Below, piece by piece: positions 28,295 through 36,533 of a stretch of DNA of 64,000 nucleotides. Each line of letters starts with the position of its first letter. The first letter of the stretch is position 1. The notes beneath the pieces are model-generated. The model ran no database searches, had not been told where the DNA came from, and saw only the letters and a list, made by a program, of their open reading frames with translations. The translations under genes and the position numbers were made by a program. This stretch comes from Nitrospirota bacterium. GTDB lineage: Bacteria > Nitrospirota > Leptospirillia > Leptospirillales > Leptospirillaceae. Where the stretch lies: positions 86,555 through 150,554 of the forward strand of contig JAJYGC010000002.1 in assembly GCA_021785195.1 (NCBI GenBank), read 5' to 3'.

Positions 28295-28717
28295 ATGGAA
28301 CATGTTTTTGAATATCGTGGACATGGCCGATTTTTCGTGGAAGGCGACCGGGAGCTCAGTCCCAAGCTAGTGTCAAGCAATGAAGACAACACAAAACGCA
28401 GTTCCTATTTCCTGTTTGCCGTTGAAAGCGATGATGCGGAAGAAGAGATTTATGCTGCAGGGCTTACCGTTAGCCCGAATGCCTCTTCCGGTATGGAACA
28501 ATGGTCGATATGCAACGTTTCCAAAAAAGATGCAGAAGCTGTCATTCAAGAGGACGACAAAATTTACCCCGCACCCGTCAACGAAATCGAACGATATGCT
28601 ATTCTGTCGACATTTGTTACGGCCCAGCTTTCCTGCCAAGACACAGACCCCTACAGTCCGTCGAGGGTAACGACTGGCACCCTGCCTTTGCCTTCGGGAT
28701 CGCCTCTGTCCCAATGA
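28295..28717 (+). CDS. Orphan hypothetical protein
   Basis: 140 residues, no recognised family. The start ATG 28295 is supported by CAGGAGG seven bases upstream. The protein is acidic (a DDAEEE cluster and QEDDK), with no signal peptide or membrane helix, and has a Ser/Pro/Thr-rich tail. Its coding sequence is less GC-rich than its neighbours, and it sits beside the decayed insertion element, so it may have been acquired by transfer. It converges with the BON lipoprotein gene. Confidence 0.55.
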   Translation: MEHVFEYRGHGRFFVEGDRELSPKLVSSNEDNTKRSSYFLFAVESDDAEEEIYAAGLTVSPNASSGMEQWSICNVSKKDAEAVIQEDDKIYPAPVNEIERYAILSTFVTAQLSCQDTDPYSPSRVTTGTLPLPSGSPLSQ

Positions 28718-28769
28718 AACCTCCCCTTCATTGGGAATTTTGGCAGAATCCCTTTAATCACGGGACAAT

Positions 28770-29084
28770 TCAATTCACATTCAATTCATTCTTGACCGAT
28801 TTTACCCCCTCGACCCCCATCGACACCTTAATCGCTTCGTCCACTTCAGACTGGCTATGCACATAACCCCGCAATCTCACCACACCCTTGGAAGTCTTTA
28901 TGCTGATTTCGTTGACCTTCAGCATGGAATCATTGAGAATGGCCGACTTGACCTTTGTTGTGATAACGGAATCGTCAAAGTATTCACCTGTCGCTTCGTG
29001 CTTGGACGTTGATGCACAACCGCCAGCAGACATCAGCACAATGGCCAGCAGCAGGGCATATCGAAACATTCCAGTTTTTTTCAT
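28770..29084 (-). CDS. BON-domain lipoprotein
   Basis: 104 residues. The signal peptide ends in the lipobox SAGGC, giving a lipidated Cys at residue 23. Residues 38-104 form one BON domain (DDSVITTKVKSAILNDS, then GVVRLRGYVHSQSEVDEAIK and GVKSVKNELNV), the module of OsmY-like envelope stress proteins thought to bind membranes. The ATG start follows a GGGGGGATGGA ribosome site. It probably sits in the periplasm or on the outer membrane. The GTC/YVHS region is complete, so it looks functional. Confidence 0.88.
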   Translation of the reverse strand: MKKTGMFRYALLLAIVLMSAGGCASTSKHEATGEYFDDSVITTKVKSAILNDSMLKVNEISIKTSKGVVRLRGYVHSQSEVDEAIKVSMGVEGVKSVKNELNVN

Positions 29085-29096
29085 TCCATCCCCCCA

Positions 29097-29276
29097 TCAG
29101 AAATTAGAGTGCCGTTTGCCAAAAACCATCTTTATTCCACAGAAATCATGATCCAGTTCTTGAGGGACATGAGTCGCATCAGCCTCAAATCGGCACCTTG
29201 GATTTCCATCAGCGGTGTCTTTATGAGGTTTCTCTTTGGATCGGGGGGTCTGAACGTTTGGAGGTCGTTTATTCAT
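29097..29276 (-). CDS. Possible small protein upstream of the BON lipoprotein gene
   Basis: A 59-residue frame starting at ATG 29276 and ending 12 bases before the BON gene, on the same strand. It is Lys/Pro/His-rich with no known motif and no good ribosome site. The frame may be chance in a decayed region; listed only because of its operon-like position. Confidence 0.2.
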   Translation of the reverse strand: MNKRPPNVQTPRSKEKPHKDTADGNPRCRFEADATHVPQELDHDFCGIKMVFGKRHSNF

Positions 29277-29311
29277 GACTTTTGAAGGATTGGAAGGGTT
29301 CCTCTTTAAAT

Positions 29312-29944
29312 CTACCCCCAATTCTTTCGCTGTCTATAAGGTCTGACTGGAAAATCCGAAGGAGAAAAGTCATGACCCTTTGAGAGATCAAACGCATGAT
29401 AGGGTAAGGATAGAGCCGATTTCAGATTCCCCCAGAAAATCGTGTTGTCCCAGTGAAACGGGGGGATCCTTCGGTTTTCGTCCTTCCCGGTGCCAGGAAG
29501 CTTGTCCCCATTGCTCGGAGACCGCCGTGACAAAGGGACCCTTGGTTTCCGGACCCAGATCCCTTTTTCCTCCCGGGTGCTCTCCGCCGTGGTCGTCATC
29601 ATCGACTTCTATACGGCCTTCGGGCGGAGAGAGATCTTCCGCAGGGCCATGGCTTCCCTGGGCTTGTGCTTGATCCGCCAGGCCGTGCGGTAACAGACTC
29701 CCAGCTGGCGTTTGGGCGACAGGGCAGAGAGAATGATCTTGGTCTGGGGGACCAGGTAAATGGCCAGAAACCAGGAGGGGAAGTAAGAGCTAGGTGCTAT
29801 GGAAAAGCGTTTCGGCCGTCAGCGATTTCTGCTGGTTGCCGTCCCCGCACATGAAGGTTTTTCGCACTGCTCTTCCGTGGTGCACAGGCCCTGAAATTCC
29901 GGACGGGAAAGTCAGACCTGGAACTGGATGCGGTTCCTGGACAT
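29312..29944 (-). pseudogene. Decayed IS1595-family transposase
   Basis: Reading the minus strand across three frames recovers an IS1595-type transposase in order. The N-terminus is MSRNRIQFQ followed by PEFQGLCTTEEQCEK. Then come FLAIYLVPQTKIILSALSP and RQLGVCYRTAWRIKHK, ending at a stop. Next, in another frame, is the catalytic-core start GRIEVDDDDHGGEHPGGKRD with GPETKGPFVTAV. Finally, in a third frame, GNLKSALSLPYHAFDLSK is the C-terminal block. Frameshifts, stops and an internal deletion show it is dead. The family assignment rests on remembered IS1595 sequences. No terminal inverted repeats were found. Confidence 0.78.
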
Positions 29945-30266
29945 TTCGAGTCTCAGAGCAACGATGGCTCTTCTTTTAATGCGTCGGGATGCTGATCAGC
30001 GCCAATCAGGAGTTTTATTATCTTGAGGTGACAACAAAATCGTGTTCTGATCGGTTTGCCCTGTCAGGGGCGTATCGGTCCAGTGCAGAAGGCGCAGATT
30101 GGGCAATCCTGGAGGGGAACGACTGTTGTCTGATGTGATCTTTGCTCAAGGGAAGGATTGCAAGCGTATTCGAAAAAGCCTGACAATGAAATGAACCCGG
30201 CGGGTGGGTGCCCGTATTCCCATTATTGTTTTGGTGTTGCGATCACAATGAATAGGCAGGACTTAG
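29945..30266. other. Non-coding stretch between the IS relic and the yhaM-like gene
   Basis: About 320 bases without a recognisable gene on either strand. Short broken frames suggest more decayed mobile-element sequence, but nothing could be identified. The last 60 bases should hold the promoter of the nuclease gene. Confidence 0.4.
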
Positions 30267-31247
30267 ATGAAAACCGTTAAAGGAGTTGCATTCGTCAAAT
30301 CAAAATCCGTCCAGGAAGGGAAAAATGGACCGGCATTGTTTATGGATCTGGTTTTCAAGGGCACGCAGCCGAATCTTCCTTTGCAGGAGGTCCCAGCCCG
30401 ATTGTGGGAGGGGGTGGATCGGGTTGCGACAACGATTCAGACCGGTGAACTGCTTTATGCGGAAGGACAGGAAATCGTGTTCAATGGAGAGACCCAGCTT
30501 CGACTGACAAGGATCTCTCCGCTCAAGGCGACGCCTGAGGAGATCCTTGCATTCATTCCCAAGAGCACCGTGCCCGTTACCGAAGGCATGGACAAACTGA
30601 AAGAATATCTCGAATCCCTCGAAGACCCCAGTTTGAAGGAGTTTGGGCTGATGATGCTTGCCGACCCGGAGATCATGGATCGGTTTCCTTCAGCCCCCGC
30701 GGCCAAAAAAAATCACCATGCTTTTGTGGGGGGGCTCCTTGAGCACACTCTTGAAATCCTGGAAATGGGCTCCCGTATTGCCCCCGTTCTGGGGTTGAAT
30801 CGTGACCTTTTGCTGTTGGGACTCTTTCTGCATGATATCGGCAAATGCTGGGAAATCTCATCAACGCCCGGGTTTAGCTATACCGACGAAGGAAGGCTGG
30901 TGGGCCACATGTACCTCGGATGCGAAAAGGTTGCGCAGGTCTCCCGCCGGGTTGCAGGGTTCCCTGAACGGTATCTGCGTGTCCTTCAACACTTCATCTT
31001 GTCCCACCACGGTGAATTTGCCTATGGTTCCCCGATCCTTCCCGCGACACCGGAAGCGATGGCCGTTCATTTCCTGGATAACCTTTCGGGTCAGGTCAAT
31101 GCAATCCGCCGTGTTCGCCCTCAAGATGGCGATCAATGGGGGTATGAAAAAAACAGGGGGGCGTATATCTGGAAAAAGGGATCGGACCCTTCATCATGGG
31201 ATCAGACCCCCGTCGGAAGGGGAGAGCGGAAGGTGTTTGGAGCGTGA
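30267..31247 (+). CDS. YhaM-like HD-domain 3'-5' exoribonuclease
   Basis: 326 residues. The N-terminal 90 or so form an OB-like nucleic-acid-binding domain. An HD phosphohydrolase domain follows: HHAFVGGLLEHTLEI near 150-164, the HD pair at 189-190 in FLHDIGKCWE, and ILSHHGEFAYGSP near 250. This order is that of YhaM, a metal-dependent 3'-5' exonuclease acting on RNA and single-stranded DNA. ATG 30267 has AGGA at the right distance. The GTG of the next gene overlaps its stop codon. Confidence 0.85.
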   Translation: MKTVKGVAFVKSKSVQEGKNGPALFMDLVFKGTQPNLPLQEVPARLWEGVDRVATTIQTGELLYAEGQEIVFNGETQLRLTRISPLKATPEEILAFIPKSTVPVTEGMDKLKEYLESLEDPSLKEFGLMMLADPEIMDRFPSAPAAKKNHHAFVGGLLEHTLEILEMGSRIAPVLGLNRDLLLLGLFLHDIGKCWEISSTPGFSYTDEGRLVGHMYLGCEKVAQVSRRVAGFPERYLRVLQHFILSHHGEFAYGSPILPATPEAMAVHFLDNLSGQVNAIRRVRPQDGDQWGYEKNRGAYIWKKGSDPSSWDQTPVGRGERKVFGA

Positions 31248-34069
31248 ACGCATTTTTCCAGGAGGAAGGCGTTCTTCGTGATTTGAGAAGAATGCTGGGA
31301 GATGACGGTGTTTTTGACCGCCCAGAGGACAGGAAGTCTTTTTCCTATGACGCGGGGATCTACCGGATTGATCCGGGAGTCATCGTTCTGCCATCCTCAG
31401 CGGAAGTGGCGGTCAATGTTCTCCGATATGCCCAGAAAAACGGGTTTCCCTTGACCCTTCGTTCCGGAGGAACCAATTTGGGGGGGGGTTCGATCGGACC
31501 GGGGATCATCATGGGAATGTCCCGGATCCGGGAGATGGATTTATCGGGAGCCCAGGACGGTTATGTTGAAGTGGGCCCCGGGGTCATCCTGAAGGAACTC
31601 AACGATCAGCTGGCATTGCGAGGCTGTTTCTTTGCCCCCGACCCTTCATCCGGGCTTGCCTGCCAGATCGGCGGCATGATCGGAACGAACGCTGCCGGGG
31701 CGCATGCGCTGAAATACGGAGCGGTCAAGGAAAACGTCCTGGCACTGGATTTTGCGACTCTTGAGGGGGAGTCCGTGCGGCTTGCCCCCCGTACCCTTGA
31801 GGAAGGAATGGAGGATTTTCTGCTCCGGAACACCCTCCCGCAAGGATTTCGGGAAATCGCTCGTCTCCTGCCGGAATGGGTTCCGGTGCTTCGCACTCAC
31901 CACAGGAATGTTTCGAAGAACTCATCCGGATACAATTTGTTTGACCTGGCTGAAAAGCTTTACCCTGAAATGCCCGGAAGAGTGCCTGTCTGGGATCCCC
32001 TCCGGTTGATCGTCGGGGCAGAGGGGACGCTGGGACTTGTCACCAGGGCCAGGTTGAAAGTTTATCCCCTCCCGGCCCGCAAATTGACAATCCTCGCTTT
32101 TTTCCTTGAACTCGAGGATCTTGGCCGGGCAGTTTTCCAATTGAACCATCTGGCCCCGTCTGCCTTGGAAATGCTGGACCGCTACACGCTGGACCTTCTG
32201 GGCCGAAAGCGTTTCGGCATTCCTGAAGACGCGGATTCTATGCTTTTGATCGAGTTTGATCATGAACCCCAAGCAGAACTGCTCGGTGAGGCCATCGCTG
32301 TTCTGAAACTGTTTCAGTCTCCGGTTCCCCCCCGCGTTGCGACTGATGAAACGGAGCAGAAAGCGCTCTGGAAAGCGCGCCATGCGCTTTTCCCGACACT
32401 TTACCGGTTTGACGGGATCCGCAGACCCCTGAATTTTGCGGATGACGTTGCGGTTCCCGTTCATCGACTCACAGAACTGTTGGCCTACCTCCGCACATTT
32501 TTCCGTGAAATTGACGTTCCAGTCGCATTATATGGGCATATCGGAAACGGGAACGCCCATATCAACCCCTTGCTGGATTTGCGTGAGCCCGGGTCGTTTG
32601 ACACCCTGCTGACGATCAGCCGGACCATCCATCGGGTGGTCATTGAAAAATTTGGGGGGGTGCCCTGCGGGGAACATGGGGAAGGGCGTGTCCGGGCGGA
32701 GTTCCTCCCGGAGGTTTACGGCCATGAAGTCTATCGGATGTTTGTGGAAACGAAGAAAATCTTTGATCCCAGGGGAATTCTGAATCCGGGCGTCAAGATT
32801 TCCGGGGCCTCCTTTCTGGAACACATTGATGTGGAACGGGTTTCAAGGCCGTGCGCCACCTGCGGAAAGTGCAATACGGTTTGTCCCAGTTTCGATGTCC
32901 TTCGGCAGGAGTCGATGGGCGCGCGGGGGTGGTATCAGATCCTCACCGACCCGGCTTTTCGTGACAATCCTCCGGCAGAGGTGCTTGATACTTGCCTCAA
33001 TTGCAAATCCTGCCGGGCGGTCTGTCCCGCCGGAGTGGATGTCTCTTCCGTGATCCTGGAAGCTCGCTCGCGTTTCCGGGCGGATCCGGTCACCCGGGTG
33101 ATTTCCCAAATCCTGATCCACCCTGAACGATTGGAACGGATTGCCGGTTGGCTCGGACAAAGCCAGTTCCTTTGGGACCGTCCCGTGTTCCGAAGGGTTC
33201 TGGAGCGATTGGCGCGGCCTTTGCTCCAGAAAGTATCAAAGACGGCCTCGATCCCCTCGGACCTTCTCCTTCCCAGGATTCGTTACCGCTCACTGAGGAA
33301 GACCTTCTTCCACCTGACCGAAGAAGGTGGAAGAATCGGAGATCTGGCCTATTTTCATGGGTGTGCCGCCAATACACTGGATGATGGGGTCGGTGAATCA
33401 ATGCTCCGGCTGCTTTCCTTGGGGTCTGACCGTTTGGTTCTGCCCCGTCAGACCTGTTCAGGCACCCCCATTGAGACTTATGGCCATCGGGACCTTGTCC
33501 GTCAAGCCGCCCGGTTCAACCTTGAAAGTCTGAAACGGTTCCCGAAAATCGTCACGGGGTGCGCCTCGTGTACGCTGGCGCTCAAGGACCTCCCAACCCA
33601 CTTTGATCCGGGAAGCCCTGAATGGGAAACGGCATCTGAGATATCAGGGAGGGTCCGCCATCTTTCCCAGTATCTCCTGGAGGAGAGTATGGGTGAAACA
33701 TTGGGAAAGATTCGTGCAAATGTTCTTCAGGAGGCGTCACGGATTCCTGTCACCTATCATGCTTCCTGCCACCTGCGCGCGGCAGGTGTGACGGAAGAAC
33801 CCCATCACCTTCTTCGGTCGATTTTTAAAGAAGGGTTCCGGGAGATGGTTGATGAAGACAGGTGTGCCGGTGGTGCCGGGACATATTTGCTCAAGAATCC
33901 CGATTTCTCCAAGGAGATCTTTGGCCGAAAGGCCCGTGCCATCCGTGAGAGTGGCGCAGGAACGGTGACGACAGGATGTCCCGCCTGTCAAATGACGTTG
34001 GCTGACCGTCTCGGAGGGAGTCACAGGGTTGAGCATCTGGCCGTCTTATTGGCCCAATACCTGCCTTGA
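31244..34069 (+). CDS. FAD-linked oxidase with C-terminal Fe-S domains (D-2-hydroxyacid dehydrogenase type)
   Basis: About 941 residues. The FAD-binding type 4 domain comes first (LTLRSGGTNLGGGSIGPG, then GGMIGTNAAGAHALKYGAV), then the FAD-oxidase C domain with GHIGNGNAHINPL and CGEHGEGRVRAEFLPE. Two 4Fe-4S motifs follow (CATCGKCNTVCPSFDV and CLNCKSCRAVCPAGVDV), then two CCG domains (GCAANTLDD, and DRCAGGAGTYLL). This GlcD-GlcF-like fusion resembles D-lactate or glycolate dehydrogenases that feed the quinone pool; the substrate is not determined. The start GTG 31244 overlaps the yhaM stop, replacing a longer frame at 31196. Confidence 0.9.
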   Translation: MNAFFQEEGVLRDLRRMLGDDGVFDRPEDRKSFSYDAGIYRIDPGVIVLPSSAEVAVNVLRYAQKNGFPLTLRSGGTNLGGGSIGPGIIMGMSRIREMDLSGAQDGYVEVGPGVILKELNDQLALRGCFFAPDPSSGLACQIGGMIGTNAAGAHALKYGAVKENVLALDFATLEGESVRLAPRTLEEGMEDFLLRNTLPQGFREIARLLPEWVPVLRTHHRNVSKNSSGYNLFDLAEKLYPEMPGRVPVWDPLRLIVGAEGTLGLVTRARLKVYPLPARKLTILAFFLELEDLGRAVFQLNHLAPSALEMLDRYTLDLLGRKRFGIPEDADSMLLIEFDHEPQAELLGEAIAVLKLFQSPVPPRVATDETEQKALWKARHALFPTLYRFDGIRRPLNFADDVAVPVHRLTELLAYLRTFFREIDVPVALYGHIGNGNAHINPLLDLREPGSFDTLLTISRTIHRVVIEKFGGVPCGEHGEGRVRAEFLPEVYGHEVYRMFVETKKIFDPRGILNPGVKISGASFLEHIDVERVSRPCATCGKCNTVCPSFDVLRQESMGARGWYQILTDPAFRDNPPAEVLDTCLNCKSCRAVCPAGVDVSSVILEARSRFRADPVTRVISQILIHPERLERIAGWLGQSQFLWDRPVFRRVLERLARPLLQKVSKTASIPSDLLLPRIRYRSLRKTFFHLTEEGGRIGDLAYFHGCAANTLDDGVGESMLRLLSLGSDRLVLPRQTCSGTPIETYGHRDLVRQAARFNLESLKRFPKIVTGCASCTLALKDLPTHFDPGSPEWETASEISGRVRHLSQYLLEESMGETLGKIRANVLQEASRIPVTYHASCHLRAAGVTEEPHHLLRSIFKEGFREMVDEDRCAGGAGTYLLKNPDFSKEIFGRKARAIRESGAGTVTTGCPACQMTLADRLGGSHRVEHLAVLLAQYLP

Positions 34070-34392
34070 CCCGGCCAAGCCGAGGAAGTGTCGCCCAATC
34101 CTTAAAATTCAGGAATTTTTAGATGTGAAGATTGTTTATTTGTAGGATTCCCGGAATTTTCATAAAGTTTTCCCCTTTTTTCCGGTTTTTCGTGTGTGTC
34201 GTGTCAAAAACCCTATTGATGATTGTCACAGAGTTTCCAATGATGACCCATTAGACTCTATGCACAGAACGGAGAGTCTTCCCCTTACTATTATCCCGAC
34301 ATCCAGAGATCTCCGGAACGGCCCGGAAGGCATTTGCCAGATGACTGATGGGCCAGGAAATGGAGCTGCACCTTATCATGAGGATGTCTTCG
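34070..34392. other. Intergenic region before the IstB-like gene
   Basis: About 320 bases, AT-rich in the first half, with no convincing gene and no trace of an istA transposase. It includes a short inverted repeat AGACTCT/AGAGTCT around 34254-34279. Confidence 0.45.
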
Positions 34393-35127
34393 ATGCGTGA
34401 TCCTATTCTGCTTCCAGAAGAAATTGAGGCCCTGCTCAGGGAAACGCCCAAGTTCCGGCGTGCCGCTTTCCGGGCCCGGGAAAGGGATGCCTCAACGTTC
34501 CTGCTTTCCGAGGACAAGGCGGGCGCTGAAAGGGAGCTTTCCTCCCACTCGTTTCGTCGGGATCTCCATCTGTCCGGATTCCCCTGGGTCAAGACCCTTC
34601 TGGATTTCCAGAAGGATCTCTCTTTGTCGATTGACTCGAATGTTCTTGAAGAACTGTTCGATTTGTCTTTTCTGGACCGCGGGGAAAACATTGTGTTGTC
34701 CGGTCCTTCCGGAACGGGAAAGACACACTTGGCAATCGCGCTGGGAGAGAAGGCGGCAAGGCTTGGGCTGACAGCGTCTTTTCAAGCATTTGACAACCTG
34801 ATTGCCGAACTGAGGAAGAATCAGGAAGAGGGAGGGTATTCTCCGGTTGTCCGTAAAGCCCTTGAGGCCCGGGTATTGGTCCTTGACGATCTTGGCAGCA
34901 CCGGGTTGTCGGCTGAGGACGCTTCCAGTTTTCTGGATTTTCTGTTCCATCGTTCTTCGAAGGGTAGTCTCGTTCTGACCTCCCGCATTTCCCTGATTGG
35001 CTGGAACAAGGTTTTCAGATCCGGGAGCTTTTCAGAAAAGATTCTGGGATACCTTCTGGAGCATGTCTTTTGGGTTCGGCTCCAGCACCCGGAAGTCCCC
35101 AAGACGGCCCGTTCGCTGAAGCCCTGA
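34393..35127 (+). CDS. Orphan IstB/DnaC-like AAA+ ATPase
   Basis: About 244 residues. The Walker A motif is LSGPSGTGKTHLAIALG, Walker B is VLVLDDLGS, and the sensor is LVLTSRISLIGW. FDLSFLDRGENIVL before the P-loop is the typical IstB lead-in. IstB is the helper ATPase of IS21 elements and is related to the helicase loader DnaC. No IstA transposase or element ends are seen nearby, so this is either a domesticated copy, a remnant, or a stand-alone replication factor. The start is uncertain: ATG 34393 has GAGG nine bases upstream; ATG 34348 and others are in frame. Confidence 0.75.
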   Translation: MRDPILLPEEIEALLRETPKFRRAAFRARERDASTFLLSEDKAGAERELSSHSFRRDLHLSGFPWVKTLLDFQKDLSLSIDSNVLEELFDLSFLDRGENIVLSGPSGTGKTHLAIALGEKAARLGLTASFQAFDNLIAELRKNQEEGGYSPVVRKALEARVLVLDDLGSTGLSAEDASSFLDFLFHRSSKGSLVLTSRISLIGWNKVFRSGSFSEKILGYLLEHVFWVRLQHPEVPKTARSLKP

Positions 35128-35296
35128 TCCGGACCCTCGGAACCCCTTTCCGGGTCCCTCAGGCGAATCCCTCATCGCATGGAGGCACGGATCTGCCCTC
35201 CAATGTCTTGATCCCTTTTGTTGCCATTTCCCACAAGCCACAAGTACATGCTTCCGGTTTGTGTCAACAGCGCATCCGGGGGAGCGTTCCAGAATT

Positions 35297-36211
35297 TTAG
35301 GAATGGGCTCCATGCATTGCCACATGATGGAACATGGGGGATGCGTGGGGCAAAACCTCAAGATTGTTTTCCCGAAGGATCTCTCGGGATGTCTTTTTGA
35401 GGTCTCTGGCCAGTTCCGGCATTTGTACGGAAAGGGATTCCAGATGGGAGGACAGGATCTGAAGGGGCATCTTTCGCGAATATCCCGGTGCCTCACGTCC
35501 CATCCGGATCGCCCGTCTGGCATAGTCGGGGAGGGTGCTGAAAAGCGGCATCCGATAATTTCCCGCGACTTCCTGAATCAAAGGCAGGACGCGTTTCCCA
35601 TGGCATGAGACAAAAGCATCCAGAACCCCTGTAAAAAAAGAGAAGTGCCGCGATTCGTCCTTGGCCAGATTGAGAAGGAGCGCCTTCAGAACAGGTTCCT
35701 TGACGGCCCTGGACAAACATTGGTAATAAATCTGAGTCGCCTTCTCCTGGAGGAACGTATAGGTGAAGACCTGTACGGGTTCTGAAAACCCAAGCTGAAA
35801 TTCCTTGATATTTTCGCGAATGAGTTCTTCTTCCAGCGCTTCCTGATCCCTGACAATTCCCGATCGCACCTGATAGATGGCAAGCGCCTGGGCATGTCGG
35901 TCTTCCTCGACACCCCACCGGACGAGAAAGTGAAAGAGTTCACGGTTTGAGAGGGAGCGATCGATTCCCACCTCTTCTCCGATGGGAAAGCGCTTTCTGT
36001 AGTCCTCGATATATCGCGGGGTATGGTCTTCAATAAAAGTGCAGAAGGCCACGGCTTCCTTCTGTCCAGCGGACAGGGATTCCGGATCGAGTCCTTCGGA
36101 GGGAATCGAAGTAAACCGGTTCCAGTTTGCCGAATCCGCGATCTGATTGTACTGGGTCACAAGGGGACGCAAGAATTTGATCGGAAGGTCTAGAGTCTGT
36201 TGATTATCCAA
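35297..36211 (-). CDS. Acyl-ACP desaturase-type diiron protein
   Basis: 304 residues. Two carboxylate-His motifs, EEDRH at 102-106 and DESRH at 185-189, with Glu61 and Glu156 in the partner helices, give the diiron site of the soluble acyl-ACP desaturase (fatty acid desaturase type 2) family. These insert a double bond into acyl chains bound to ACP, altering membrane fluidity. The second motif has Asp in place of the usual first Glu. The start is TTG 36211 with AGGAGG six bases upstream. It is a single gene facing the IstB-like gene. Confidence 0.8.
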   Translation of the reverse strand: MDNQQTLDLPIKFLRPLVTQYNQIADSANWNRFTSIPSEGLDPESLSAGQKEAVAFCTFIEDHTPRYIEDYRKRFPIGEEVGIDRSLSNRELFHFLVRWGVEEDRHAQALAIYQVRSGIVRDQEALEEELIRENIKEFQLGFSEPVQVFTYTFLQEKATQIYYQCLSRAVKEPVLKALLLNLAKDESRHFSFFTGVLDAFVSCHGKRVLPLIQEVAGNYRMPLFSTLPDYARRAIRMGREAPGYSRKMPLQILSSHLESLSVQMPELARDLKKTSREILRENNLEVLPHASPMFHHVAMHGAHS

Positions 36212-36533
36212 AGAGCCTCCTGCTGGATGTGCGCTCGGTCATCAATAACAATAATGGGATAAGTGGTCCAAATGGTTCGTTCATAACGACATTTAGGCCG
36301 AGCGATATTACTTTGCAAAAATGGGTCCACTTTGTTCATGGGAATCAATGGAGGGCTGTTAATGGCCTAAGGGAAAGGGTCTTTCCAGTCCTTTCAGATT
36401 TTTATGAATGGGGGATTGGTGGGGGATTTCCAGGGATGATGCTTGACTGCAACAACACGGTTGCACGGCGATTCATAAATGAAACGCCGTGCGGGGGTTT
36501 CGGATAAGCCGGGAATCCGGAAAAATGCTGATG
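36212..36533. other. Intergenic region between desaturase and mgtA-like genes
   Basis: About 320 bases. A 92-codon plus-strand frame here has no homology that I recognise and no ribosome site, so I leave it out. The region holds the hairpin at 36463-36492 and presumably the desaturase promoter. Confidence 0.5.
36463..36492 (-). terminator. Long hairpin downstream of the P-type ATPase gene
   Basis: GCACGGCG (36463-36470) and CGCCGTGC (36485-36492) pair perfectly, and after one mismatch TTCAT/ATGAA extends the stem inward. It lies about 42 bases past the stop of the minus-strand ATPase gene and probably terminates it, though no T-run follows on that strand. Confidence 0.5.

Noticed and set aside
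36229..36507. A 92-codon frame between the desaturase and mgtA genes
   Set aside because: It overlaps the hairpin at 36463-36492, has no ribosome site and no recognisable domain.
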